From positions 1-20,399 of the forward strand of contig CALFOF010000257.1 of the NCBI GenBank assembly GCA_937919075.1: a DNA stretch of 20,399 nt. Reading direction: 5' to 3'. Below the pieces are notes generated by a model. It did not search any database. It had not been told where the DNA came from and saw only the letters and a list, made by a program, of their open reading frames with translations. Below, one piece after another: positions 1 through 7,429 of the stretch; the stretch's first letter is position 1, and the number at the start of each line of letters is the position of its first letter. Both the position numbers and the translations under genes were made by a program. Source of the stretch: an uncultured Cyanobium sp. (lineage in GTDB: Bacteria > Cyanobacteriota > Cyanobacteriia > PCC-6307 > Cyanobiaceae).

Positions 1-396
1 AAAGCGCGCGCCCAGGAGGGTTCCACCGGAACCAACCTGCTGAAGCTGCTCGAGAACCGTCTCGACAACGTCTGTTTCCGTCTCGGTTTCGGCCCCACCG
101 TGCCCGGCGCCCGCCAGCTGGTGAACCACGGCCACATCACCGTGAACGGCCGTGTCGTTGACATCCCCAGCTATCAGTGCCGCGCCGGTGATGTGATCAT
201 CGTGCGCCAACGCAAGGCCAGCAAGCAACTGGCTGAAGGCAATCTGGAGTTCCCAGGCCTCTCCAACATCCCACCCAACCTCGAGCTCGACAAATCCAAG
301 CTCTCGGCCAAGGTCAACGGCCGCATTGAGCGTGAATGGGTGGCGCTTGAGATCAACGAACTGCTGGTGGTGGAGTTCTACTCCCGCAAGGTGTGA
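1..396 (+). CDS. rpsD: 30S ribosomal protein S4, 3' part (5' end outside window)
   Basis: S4 is a primary 16S rRNA-binding protein that nucleates assembly of the small-subunit body. The reading frame is open from base 1 and ends at TGA 394-396, giving 131 residues of a protein usually about 200 long, so roughly the first third lies outside the window. The visible part has the S4 RNA-binding fold, including the segments [28 protein letters not shown] and [14 protein letters not shown], and ends in [19 protein letters not shown], a typical S4 C-terminus. The GTG at 100 is an internal valine and not a start. A strong terminator follows 38 nt downstream, so the transcript ends here and the convergent trpC is insulated. 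Identification is secure. Confidence 0.97.
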   Translation, partial: KARAQEGSTGTNLLKLLENRLDNVCFRLGFGPTVPGARQLVNHGHITVNGRVVDIPSYQCRAGDVIIVRQRKASKQLAEGNLEFPGLSNIPPNLELDKSKLSAKVNGRIEREWVALEINELLVVEFYSRKV

Positions 397-434
397 TCCC
401 CGGGATCCACTCCACCAAGCTTTGGTTCACCGCA

Positions 435-459
435 CCCCGCCTCTGGCGGGGTTTTTTTT
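435..459 (+). terminator. Rho-independent terminator of rpsD
   Basis: A perfect 7-bp GC stem (CCCCGCC at 435-441, GGCGGGG at 445-451) with a TCT loop is followed at once by eight T residues (452-459). This is the classic intrinsic terminator for plus-strand transcription leaving rpsD. The opposite strand has no T-run after the stem, so it should not terminate trpC transcription arriving from the right. Confidence 0.93.
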
Positions 460-622
460 GACCCAGTCAGCCACGTGTTTGGGGAGAAAAAGAAGCACAC
501 TCCCTGCCCCCTGGCCTGGTCAAGCCTCGGCCGTTCATCCCAGCCGCAGCACGCGCTGAGCATTGCTGCGGCGTGCCTCCGAAGGCAGCAACCAGCCTTT
601 CAGCAGGCGCGGCCAGCCGCCG

Positions 623-1531
623 TCAACCGCTGATCAGCTGTTCCAGCGCGGCGGTTACATCGGGCTGGCGCATCAGCGCTTCCCCCACCAGCACCGCATC
701 GGCGCCAGCGCTCTGGGCCCGGTCCAGGTCGTCGCGGTTGAACAGCCCCGACTCGCTCACCAGCAGCGCCCCCCGTTGCCGGATCTGATCGCCGTAACGG
801 GCCATCAGTTGCTCGGTGGTGGCGAGGTCGGTGTGGAAGCTGGTGAGGTCGCGGTTGTTGATGCCGATCACGGTGTGAGCCGCCGCGCCCGGCTCACTCC
901 AGATGGGCAGGCGCAGCATCCGCTCCAGCTCTTCGGCGTCGTGCACCTCCACCAGCACGGCCAGCCCCAGGGCGCGGGCCACCTTGATCAGGTACGTCAC
1001 GTCCTGGTCGGTGAGGATTGCCGCGATCAGCAGGGCGGCATCGGCGCCGGCGGCGCGTGCCTGGTGCAGCTGGTACGGGGAAAGGATGAAGTCCTTGCAG
1101 AGCAGGGGCAGATCCACCACCTGACGCACCTCCACCAGCACCTCAAAGCCGCCCTGGAAAAAGCTCTTGTCGGTGAGCACTGACAGGCAGCTGGCACCAC
1201 CGGCGGCGTAGCCCCGGGCAATGGCCACGGGATCAAAATCAGCGCGGATCACGCCTTTGCTGGGGCTGGCTTTCTTGATCTCGGCGATCACCGCGGGCTT
1301 GCGGCAACTGGCCCGCAGCGCGGCCACGAAGTCACGGGTGGGGGGCAGGTCGCGCAGCTGGCGCTGCAGTGTGTCCAGAGGCACCCGCTCCCTGGCGGCG
1401 GCCACCTCGCGGTCTTTCTCCCAGACAATCCGCTCGAGGATGTGCTGGGGCTCCTGCTCGGGGTGGGGAATGCCGAACTGAAGATGGGCCACCTTCACCG
1501 GCGGATTGGGTGGACGGCGGCGAAGCTCCAA
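623..1531 (-). CDS. trpC: Indole-3-glycerol phosphate synthase
   Basis: TrpC closes the indole ring, converting CdRP to indole-3-glycerol phosphate in tryptophan synthesis. It is a cytoplasmic TIM barrel. Diagnostic segments are [13 protein letters not shown] (catalytic Lys strand), [36 protein letters not shown] and LLVSESGL. The start is unusual. I place it at TTG 1529-1531, giving [18 protein letters not shown], because cyanobacterial TrpC proteins usually open with M-E-(I/L)-R-R-R-P-P-N-P. An in-frame GTG at 1574-1576 would add 15 unconserved residues. With the TTG start it has 302 residues. It lies 69 nt downstream of lpdA on the same strand and is probably cotranscribed. No stem followed by a T-run was seen after its stop. 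Confidence 0.95.
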   Translation of the reverse strand: MELRRRPPNPPVKVAHLQFGIPHPEQEPQHILERIVWEKDREVAAARERVPLDTLQRQLRDLPPTRDFVAALRASCRKPAVIAEIKKASPSKGVIRADFDPVAIARGYAAGGASCLSVLTDKSFFQGGFEVLVEVRQVVDLPLLCKDFILSPYQLHQARAAGADAALLIAAILTDQDVTYLIKVARALGLAVLVEVHDAEELERMLRLPIWSEPGAAAHTVIGINNRDLTSFHTDLATTEQLMARYGDQIRQRGALLVSESGLFNRDDLDRAQSAGADAVLVGEALMRQPDVTAALEQLISG

Positions 1532-1600
1532 AGCCCCTCGGCAACAGAAGCTGATCGTAGGGGCCTTCGCCGGCACACCCTTTGCAGCGTGGGCCGGGCC

Positions 1601-3049
1601 TCAGGCCACAGCGGCGGCGGCCTGCTTGTACGCCACTTCCACCACCTCGCTGAGGGTGGGGTGGGTATGCACTTCGGTGGCGAGCTCCCCCACCCGCTGG
1701 CGGCGGGCCACGGCATTGGCCACCTCCTGGATCAGGTCGGCGGCGTGCAATCCGTAGATGTGCGCGCCCAGCACCTCGCCTGTGTCCTTGCGGAACAGCA
1801 GCTTCATCAGCCCATCGCTTTCCAATTCTGCCAGCGCCTTGGAGTTGGCCTTGAAGTAACTGCGCACGCTGCCCAGTTCAAAGCCCTCGGCGGCCGCCAG
1901 TGCCTTGGCGTCGGCTTCGCTCAGGCCCACCGAGCTGATCTCGGGATGGGTGAAGGTGGCAGCCGGGATCGAGCGGTAGTCGATCGCACGGGTGTGGCCA
2001 AGGATGTTGTCCACCGCCACGGTGCCCTGGGCAGCGGCGGTATGGGCCAGCATCATCTTTCCGGTCACGTCGCCCACAGCCCAGAGATGGGGAACGGGCG
2101 TCTCGCCTGCCAGCACCTGGAGCTGATCGTTCACGGGGATGAAGCCGCGGTTGGTCTCCACGCCCACGCTGGCCAGGTGAAGATCCTTGCTCACCGGTAC
2201 CCGCCCGGTGGCCACCAGTACCGCATCCACCTCCAGCACCTCCACCAGCTCCTTGGTGGCCATGGCGGCCAGCTCGATCCGCACCGGCGATCCTGGGGTC
2301 ACCTTGCGGGCCAGCAGGCCGGCGCGGGTGTCGATGTCACGGCCATCAATCAGGTGGCGGGCGGCAATCTTGGCGATGTCGGGGTCGAAGGTGGGCATCA
2401 CCCGATCGAGGGCCTCGATCATCGTGACCTCGCAACCCAATGCTGTGTACACATCGGCGAATTCCAGGCCGATGTAACCGCTGCCCACGATCGCGATCCA
2501 GCGGGGCAGCCATTCCAGGCTGATTGCTTCGTCGCTGGTGAACACCGTGCGTCCATCGGTTTCGATTCCCGGCGGCACAAAGGGATCCGAGCCTGTGGCC
2601 ACGATCACATCGCGGGCGGTGAACACCTGTTCCACCCCGCTGCTCTGGCGCACCGCCACCCGCTGGTGCCCATCAAGGCGTCCCTTGCCGCGCAGGATCA
2701 CGGCCCCCGACCGCTCCAAGGTCTTGGTGAGATTGGCGCGGATCGTGGCCACCAACTGGTTGGCGTGATCGGCGATCTTCTGGCGCTCGAAGCGCACCGG
2801 CGCGGCATGGATGCCGAAGCCTTGCAGGTGCTTGGCATCCGCCAGCTCCCGTACCCGGCCACTGGCGGCCAGCAACGCCTTCGAGGGCACGCAGCCCCGG
2901 TTGACGCAGGTGCCACCCATATCGCGCGATTCGATGATCGCCGTGCGCAGGCCATGATCAGCCGCATGCTTGGCCGCATCGAAGCCGCCATAGCCGGCGC
3001 CGATCACGATCACGTCGTAGTCGAAGGAAGAGGCGCTGCTGTCGCTCAC
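1601..3049 (-). CDS. lpdA: Dihydrolipoamide dehydrogenase (E3)
   Basis: This FAD flavoprotein reoxidises lipoyl groups with NAD+ in pyruvate dehydrogenase and in the glycine cleavage system (photorespiration in cyanobacteria). Its 482 residues match the family length. The N-terminal FAD Rossmann motif is GAGYGG (17-22). The redox disulfide is GGTCVNRGCVPSK (Cys48 and Cys53). A second nucleotide-binding motif, VGSGYIGLEFAD, lies in the middle, and the C-terminal active-site His-Glu segment is HTHPTLSEVVEVA. The start is GTG at 3047-3049, only 11 nt after the methyltransferase stop, which implies cotranscription. A 609-residue open frame on the opposite strand is a composition artefact. Identification is secure; the exact complex it serves is not visible. 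Confidence 0.96.
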   Translation of the reverse strand: MSDSSASSFDYDVIVIGAGYGGFDAAKHAADHGLRTAIIESRDMGGTCVNRGCVPSKALLAASGRVRELADAKHLQGFGIHAAPVRFERQKIADHANQLVATIRANLTKTLERSGAVILRGKGRLDGHQRVAVRQSSGVEQVFTARDVIVATGSDPFVPPGIETDGRTVFTSDEAISLEWLPRWIAIVGSGYIGLEFADVYTALGCEVTMIEALDRVMPTFDPDIAKIAARHLIDGRDIDTRAGLLARKVTPGSPVRIELAAMATKELVEVLEVDAVLVATGRVPVSKDLHLASVGVETNRGFIPVNDQLQVLAGETPVPHLWAVGDVTGKMMLAHTAAAQGTVAVDNILGHTRAIDYRSIPAATFTHPEISSVGLSEADAKALAAAEGFELGSVRSYFKANSKALAELESDGLMKLLFRKDTGEVLGAHIYGLHAADLIQEVANAVARRQRVGELATEVHTHPTLSEVVEVAYKQAAAAVA

Positions 3050-3060
3050 CGGGGCGTGTC

Positions 3061-4068
3061 TCAGGGAGTGATCGGCATTCTCTCCTGTTGCTGGCGCCAG
3101 CGCTCCAGCAACAGGGGCCCCGCCGCCACGGCCACATTGAGGGATTCCACGGCGGCGCTGTGGGGAATCGTGACCCGGTGGCTGCAGCAGGCGAGCAGGT
3201 CGGCGCTCAGCCCTGCCCCCTCATTGCCCAGCAGCAGCACCGTCGGCAGCGTCCAGTTGAGCTGCCAGTAGGGAATCACAGCGGTGCTGGCTGTGGTGGC
3301 GGGGCCGCCGCGGGCCATCACGGTGGTGGCTACCACCTGGGCCCCTTGCGCGCGGGCCTGCTGCAGGCGTGGTGCCAGCCCCTCCAGCCGCTCAAGCGGC
3401 AGGGTGAGGGCCGCGCCGGCTGAGGCGCGCACCACCTTCGGCTGCCAGGGGTCAGCGCCACCGGCCAGCCACAGCGCTTCCACGCCGGCCGCCAGCGCCG
3501 TGCGCATCAAGGTGCCCAGGTTGCCCGGATCCTGCAGTTGCTCCAGGGCCAACACAAACCCCAGCCCGGCGGGGGCGGTGGGGCGTGGCAGGGCCAGGCT
3601 CACCACCACCCCATCGGGATGCTGGGTGGTGGCCGCGGCCGCCAGCACCGCCTCATCCACCGGCTGCAGCACCGCCGCCATGGCCGGATGCTGCCGCAGC
3701 AGGGTTTGATGGGCTTCGATCCAGGCGGGTGTGGCGAGCAGCTCATTGGCCGCCAGGCCGAGGCTGGCGGCTTCCTCGATCAGGTGGGTGCCCTCCAGCA
3801 GCACGCAGCCGTGATCGCGGCGGCCACGGGATTCATGCAAGGCGCGAAAGCGTCCCACCACAGGGTTGCGCCGGCTGGTGATCAACGGCCGCAGAAAGGC
3901 CGCTGGCTGGTGTGGCTCGGCGCGCTGGCAGTCGTCGACAGATCGGCTTGGCTCACTTGATCGGATTGGCTCGCCAGTTTGGCGGCTTCGATCGGTAGGC
4001 GGTGGTCCACCGAGCTGAAGGGGCTGGACGGACTGGGGAAGTTCAGAAGACCTGATGTTTTCTGACAT
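3061..4068 (-). CDS. SpoU/TrmH-family (SPOUT) RNA 2'-O-methyltransferase
   Basis: This is a probable SAM-dependent ribose methyltransferase of rRNA or tRNA with a trefoil-knot SPOUT fold. The protein has 335 residues. The three SpoU motifs are present: DPGNLGTLMRTA (180-191), LLLGNEGAGLS (278-288) and IPHSAAVESLNVAVA (301-315), with the conserved Asn, Arg, Glu and Ser-x-Asn residues. An RNA-binding substrate domain precedes them (about 60-160, with RRNPVVGRFRALHE and VLLEGTHLIEEA). Residues 1-58 are low-complexity and hold two similar segments (IRSSELPQSV and IRSSEPSRSV). This could be a real extension, or the true start could lie further in. The ATG overlaps the preceding small gene by 26 nt. 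The substrate site cannot be told from sequence, so no symbol is given. Confidence 0.9.
   Translation of the reverse strand: MSENIRSSELPQSVQPLQLGGPPPTDRSRQTGEPIRSSEPSRSVDDCQRAEPHQPAAFLRPLITSRRNPVVGRFRALHESRGRRDHGCVLLEGTHLIEEAASLGLAANELLATPAWIEAHQTLLRQHPAMAAVLQPVDEAVLAAAATTQHPDGVVVSLALPRPTAPAGLGFVLALEQLQDPGNLGTLMRTALAAGVEALWLAGGADPWQPKVVRASAGAALTLPLERLEGLAPRLQQARAQGAQVVATTVMARGGPATTASTAVIPYWQLNWTLPTVLLLGNEGAGLSADLLACCSHRVTIPHSAAVESLNVAVAAGPLLLERWRQQQERMPITP
3941..3972. repeat. Two near-identical 14-bp direct repeats
   Basis: The 14-mers at 3941-3954 (GATCGGCTTGGCTC) and 3959-3972 (GATCGGATTGGCTC) differ at one base and lie 18 bp apart. They fall in the N-terminal low-complexity extension of the SpoU-family methyltransferase gene. 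They look like a local tandem duplication and not a regulatory site. Confidence 0.6.
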
Positions 4069-4291
4069 GCATGGAATCCTTCATCACCAGTTCGGTGGCA
4101 TGAAGATCAATCCCTTTGACCGCCGCCACCTCGCCGCGAATGCCTTCCTCGCGCAGGTTTTCGACGAGCTTCTGCAGCACGATGTCTTCGACGGTGGTTT
4201 CGTCGAAGCTGTCGGGGGTGAGGCGTTCAAGAAAGCGCCCGATTTTCCCTGCCACGACCTCGGAGGAGTTGCTGATCTTGAGGACGATCAT
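4043..4291 (-). CDS. Small conserved protein of unknown function
   Basis: An 82-residue soluble protein starts at ATG 4289-4291. I do not recognise a characterised family, but the sequence looks structured. A short opening strand (MIVLKISN) leads to an amphipathic helix (EVVAGKIGRFLERL), then a helix rich in acidic and hydrophobic residues (TTVEDIVLQKLVENLREE), then two strands (GEVAAVKGIDL and ATELVMKDSMHV). There is no signal peptide, membrane segment or metal motif. I recall similar short proteins as conserved hypotheticals in picocyanobacteria; this is memory and not a search. Its 3' end overlaps the methyltransferase start by 26 nt, so the two are likely translationally coupled, which suggests a shared role in RNA or ribosome metabolism. 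It lies 73 nt downstream of tRNA-Leu(CAG). Confidence 0.75.
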   Translation of the reverse strand: MIVLKISNSSEVVAGKIGRFLERLTPDSFDETTVEDIVLQKLVENLREEGIRGEVAAVKGIDLHATELVMKDSMHVRKHQVF

Positions 4292-4364
4292 GGAAACGGG
4301 AGCGAGAAGGAGGAGAACCCTGTTTGGAGGTTCCTACAGAGCTAAGGGGCTGGATGAAAAAAGA

Positions 4365-4448
4365 TGCGGATGGGGAGACTTGAACTCCCACGACATTGCT
4401 GCCACTAGTACCTGAAACTAGCGCGTCTACCAATTCCGCCACATCCGC
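4365..4448 (-). tRNA. tRNA-Leu, anticodon CAG
   Basis: On the minus strand an 84-nt class II tRNA folds cleanly. The 7-bp acceptor is GCGGATG (4442-4448) with CATCCGC (4366-4372), the discriminator is A, and the D-arm has GGTAGAC. The anticodon stem CTAGT/ACTAG carries loop TTCAGGT, with anticodon CAG at 4412-4414. There is a long variable arm, and the T-arm is GGGAG-TTCAAGT-CTCCC. No CCA is encoded. Six T residues on the minus strand (4357-4362) begin two bases after the 3' end and may act as a terminator or processing site. Confidence 0.96.
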
Positions 4449-4474
4449 TGGCGTGCCGCCGCAGCGACGGAGCA

Positions 4475-4480
4475 ACCCTA
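4475..4480 (-). promoter_or_regulatory. Possible -10 element of tRNA-Leu(CAG)
   Basis: TAGGGT on the minus strand lies 26 nt upstream of the tRNA 5' end. It fits the loose cyanobacterial -10 pattern TANNNT. No convincing -35 was found at 17 bp, so this is a weak call based on position and hexamer only. Confidence 0.3.
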
Positions 4481-4618
4481 GATCATCGTCTGCGCCGCTG
4501 GGCAGCAGGTCGCGCGTCACCCCACGGGGTGCTGCGGAAGACAGTTCTGGGGGCGGACGGCTAGACGGTGCGCCTCTGAATTGTCAAGATGCCGGGACTA
4601 TCGGTTCTGCAATCAACC

Positions 4619-5920
4619 ATGACCGTGACAGCCGCCGTGGCGCCACAGTTGATGGTCAATCCACGCCTGGAGATCCTCGGCGGGCACCGTCTGTCCGGTG
4701 AGCTGCGCGTGAGCGGTGCCAAGAATTCAGCCTTGGTGCTGATGGCCGCCTGCCTGCTGAGTACCCAACCCCTGCGCCTTCGCAATATCCCCCCCCTCAC
4801 CGACATCGCGGCGATGGGCGAAATCCTGGGCGCGTTCGGCGTGAAGGTGGAACGCGGTGCCGACTGGATCGAGCTCGATGGCGCCCATCTCACCCACTCC
4901 ACCGCCCCCTACGAACTGGTCAACAGCCTGCGGGCCAGCTTCTTCTGCATCGGTCCGCTGCTGGCTCGCCTCGGTGTGGCCAAGATTCCTCTGCCCGGTG
5001 GCTGCCAGATCGGTTCCCGCCCAGTGATCGAGCACGTGCGGGGCCTCAAGGCGCTCGGCGCCCAGGTCACCATTGATCACGGAGTGGTGTCGGCCGTGGT
5101 GCCCGGCCGCGGCCACCGGCTCCATGGCGGCCATATCCACCTGGAATGCCCCAGCGTCGGCGCCACCGAAACACTGATGATGGCTGCGGCTCTGGCCGAT
5201 GGCGAAACGGTGATCCACAACGCCGCCCTTGAGCCTGAGGTAGTGGATCTGGCTGACCTGTTGATCGCCATGGGGGGCAAGGTGCGAGGCGCCGGCACCC
5301 CCACGATCACGATCGTTGGCGTCGAGCGGCTGCATGGCGCTGACTACGCCGTGATCCCCGATCGCATCGAGGCCGGCACCTTCCTATTGGCCGCGGCGAT
5401 CACGCGCTCCGAGCTGCGGGTCGCCCCACTGATCCCCGACCACCTCGGTGCCGTGCTCAGCAAGCTGGAGGAAGCCGGCTGTTCGCTTGAAGCCGACGGC
5501 ATCGGCATGACCATCCGTGCCGACCGGATTGAGGCTCTCGACCTGCGCACCCAGCCGTTCCCAGGCTTCCCCACCGATCTGCAGGCCCCGTTCATGAGCC
5601 TGCTGGCCACGGCCTCGGGCACGAGCATGGTCGTCGAGACGATCTTTGAAAACCGCCTTCAGCACGTGGCTGAACTGCAGCGCATGGGGGCCTCGATCCG
5701 CATGCAGGGCAACACGGCATTCGTGGAGGGGGTGGCCCGGCTCAGCGGCGCTCCCGTGCAGGGCACCGATCTGCGCGCCTCCGCGGCCATGGTGCTGGCG
5801 GGCCTGGCCGCCGATGGCAGCACCTGCGTGCAGGGCCTGGAGTTCCTCGACCGCGGCTACGCCGATCTGGAAGGGAAGCTCAACAGCGTCGGTGCGGTGA
5901 TCCGCCGGGTGCATGGCTGA
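4619..5920 (+). CDS. murA: UDP-N-acetylglucosamine 1-carboxyvinyltransferase
   Basis: MurA transfers enolpyruvate from PEP to UDP-GlcNAc, the first committed step of peptidoglycan synthesis, in the cytoplasm. From ATG 4619 it has 433 residues with the inside-out alpha/beta fold. Landmarks are the GAKNSAL substrate loop (Lys35, Asn36), the catalytic loop [11 protein letters not shown] with Cys129 (the fosfomycin-binding cysteine in the family), [10 protein letters not shown], and the late [14 protein letters not shown] with its catalytic-site Arg. An upstream in-frame ATG at 4589 would add 10 unconserved residues. I prefer 4619 because related proteins start near M-T-V-(T/A)-A. Neither start has a clear Shine-Dalgarno sequence. 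It is divergent from tRNA-Leu(CAG) across a 170-nt gap and followed by tRNA-Leu(CAA). Confidence 0.96.
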   Translation: MTVTAAVAPQLMVNPRLEILGGHRLSGELRVSGAKNSALVLMAACLLSTQPLRLRNIPPLTDIAAMGEILGAFGVKVERGADWIELDGAHLTHSTAPYELVNSLRASFFCIGPLLARLGVAKIPLPGGCQIGSRPVIEHVRGLKALGAQVTIDHGVVSAVVPGRGHRLHGGHIHLECPSVGATETLMMAAALADGETVIHNAALEPEVVDLADLLIAMGGKVRGAGTPTITIVGVERLHGADYAVIPDRIEAGTFLLAAAITRSELRVAPLIPDHLGAVLSKLEEAGCSLEADGIGMTIRADRIEALDLRTQPFPGFPTDLQAPFMSLLATASGTSMVVETIFENRLQHVAELQRMGASIRMQGNTAFVEGVARLSGAPVQGTDLRASAAMVLAGLAADGSTCVQGLEFLDRGYADLEGKLNSVGAVIRRVHG

Positions 5921-5977
5921 GCGGAGAGCTGGGCGGTTGGCCGCTGTCGGGGCGAAGGGCTGATTCCCGCGTCCCTC

Positions 5978-5983
5978 TAGAGT
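5978..5983 (+). promoter_or_regulatory. Possible -10 element of tRNA-Leu(CAA)
   Basis: TAGAGT lies 8 nt upstream of the mature 5' end and resembles the -10-like hexamer found before the other leucine tRNA. No clear -35 is visible. The tRNA could equally be read through from murA. Confidence 0.3.
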
Positions 5984-5991
5984 CGCCTGAT

Positions 5992-6073
5992 GGGAGCGTG
6001 CCGGAATTGGTAGACGGACTCGACTCAAAATCGAGCGCCTTCGGGCATGTGGGTTCGAGTCCCACCGCTCCCA
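5992..6073 (+). tRNA. tRNA-Leu, anticodon CAA
   Basis: An 82-nt class II tRNA. The acceptor GGGAGCG (5992-5998) pairs with CGCTCCC (6066-6072), the discriminator is A at 6073, and the D-arm holds TTGGTAGAC. The anticodon stem CTCGA/TCGAG carries loop CTCAAAA (anticodon CAA). The variable arm is long and the T-arm contains GTTCGAGTC. No CCA is encoded. The A36-A37-A38 run is the recognition feature for i6A37/ms2i6A37 modification, so this tRNA is a predicted substrate of the MiaB encoded downstream. Confidence 0.97.
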
Positions 6074-6092
6074 TCCCTCCAGCTTCAGCCCC

Positions 6093-7346
6093 ATGTCCGT
6101 AGAAATCGCCGCTCCGCCCGGGCCCGCCCCCACGCTGGCGCTGGTGCTCGAACCGGTGATGGACACCTACGCCCGCTTCCCGCTGGAGCTGGCGAAGGGC
6201 AAGGGGGTGTGGGTTAAGGACAGCGCCGGGCGCCGCTACCTCGACTGCGTCGCCGGCATCGCCACCTGCACCCTTGGCCACAGCGACCGCGTGATGCGCA
6301 AGGCGCTGTCCCGGCAACTGGGCCGCCTGCAGCATGTGTCCAACCTCTACCGGATTCCCGAACAGGAGGAGCTGGCCGCCTGGATCACCAGCCGCAGCTG
6401 CACTGATCGGGTGTTCTTCTGCAATTCCGGCGCCGAGGCCAACGAGGCGGCCATCAAGCTGGCCCGTAAGCACGGCCATACCGTGCGGGGGATCGAGCGG
6501 CCGATCATCCTCACGGCCCAGGCCAGTTTCCATGGCCGCACTCTGGCGGCGGTGAGCGCCACCGGCCAGCCGAAGTACCACCAGGGCTTTGAGCCGATGG
6601 TGGAAGGCTTTTGCTTCTTTCCCTACAACGACATCGCCGCGTTCGAAGCGCTGCTGATGGACTGCGAGGCCGCCGGCCCCCGCGCTGCCGCGGTGCTGAT
6701 CGAGCCGCTGCAGGGCGAAGGGGGTGTGAACCCCGGGGATCCTGCCTTCTTCCGCCGCCTGCGGGAGCTCTGCGACCAGTACGGAATCCTGCTGATCTTC
6801 GATGAGGTGCAGATCGGCGTGGGCCGCAGCGGCGCGCTCTGGGGCTACCAGCAGCTCGGCGTGGAGCCCGATGCGATCACCCTCGCCAAGGGTCTCGGCG
6901 GTGGCATCCCGATTGGAGCCCTGGCCGTGAAGCGCTCGGTGGATCACTTCCGCCCGGGCGACCACGCCAGCACCTTCGGCGGCAACCCCTTCGCCTGCCG
7001 CGCCGCCCTCACGGTGGTCCAGGAACTGGAGCGGCGCGCCCTGGTGCCGCATGTGCAGGCCATGGGCACATTGCTGCAGGAGCTGCTCGGGGATCTGGTG
7101 TCCCGTCGTCCCCATCAGCTCGAGGGTGTGCGGGGCTGGGGCCTGCTGCAGGGCCTGGTGCTCAAGGTCGATGGTGAGCTGCTGGCACCGGCGATTGCCC
7201 TGCGGGCGATTGAAGCCGGTCTGCTGGTGGTGCCTGCCGGCCCGCGCGTGGTGCGTTTCGTGCCGCCGCTGGTGATCCGGCCCAAGCACCTGCGCCTGGC
7301 GGTCAGCCGCCTCGAGCACACCATCGACGCCTTGGCTGGCGCCTGA
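6093..7346 (+). CDS. argD: Acetylornithine aminotransferase
   Basis: This class III PLP aminotransferase converts N-acetylglutamate semialdehyde plus glutamate to N-acetylornithine in arginine synthesis. It has 417 residues. Visible landmarks are YLDCVAGIATCTLGH near the N-terminus, the phosphate-binding NSGAEANEAAIKLAR (from Asn111), the SFHGRTLAA segment, IFDEVQIGVGRSG (PLP-ring Asp) and the Schiff-base lysine in TLAKGLGGGIPIGA (Lys266), followed by STFGGNPFAC. It begins 19 nt after tRNA-Leu(CAA) with no obvious Shine-Dalgarno sequence. Its TGA sits directly against the probable beginning of the folC reading frame. Related enzymes (AstC, LysJ, GabT) share the fold; ArgD is the natural assignment in a cyanobacterium. 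Confidence 0.93.
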   Translation: MSVEIAAPPGPAPTLALVLEPVMDTYARFPLELAKGKGVWVKDSAGRRYLDCVAGIATCTLGHSDRVMRKALSRQLGRLQHVSNLYRIPEQEELAAWITSRSCTDRVFFCNSGAEANEAAIKLARKHGHTVRGIERPIILTAQASFHGRTLAAVSATGQPKYHQGFEPMVEGFCFFPYNDIAAFEALLMDCEAAGPRAAAVLIEPLQGEGGVNPGDPAFFRRLRELCDQYGILLIFDEVQIGVGRSGALWGYQQLGVEPDAITLAKGLGGGIPIGALAVKRSVDHFRPGDHASTFGGNPFACRAALTVVQELERRALVPHVQAMGTLLQELLGDLVSRRPHQLEGVRGWGLLQGLVLKVDGELLAPAIALRAIEAGLLVVPAGPRVVRFVPPLVIRPKHLRLAVSRLEHTIDALAGA

Positions 7347-7429
7347 AGCTGCCGAGCGCCTCGGTCTCCCACCGGCTTCCGCCCATCGACGACTTCGCCG
7401 ATCTGATTGAACCGTTCAGCCGCCGTGGG

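Noticed and set aside
395..407. Palindromic GATCCC-C-GGGATC at the rpsD stop
   Set aside because: The loop is too short for a stable hairpin at full stem length, and a proper terminator sits just downstream. Probably chance.
1442..3271. A 609-codon open frame on the plus strand opposite lpdA
   Set aside because: It is a GC-rich shadow. The opposite strand encodes an unmistakable dihydrolipoamide dehydrogenase with its disulfide and FAD motifs, while this frame shows His/Gly/Gln-rich sequence with no domain.
4449..4618. Search for a murA promoter in the divergent gap
   Set aside because: TTGTCA at 4581-4586 looks like a -35, but no acceptable -10 lies about 17 nt downstream and it would sit too close to the start codon. 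Not reported.
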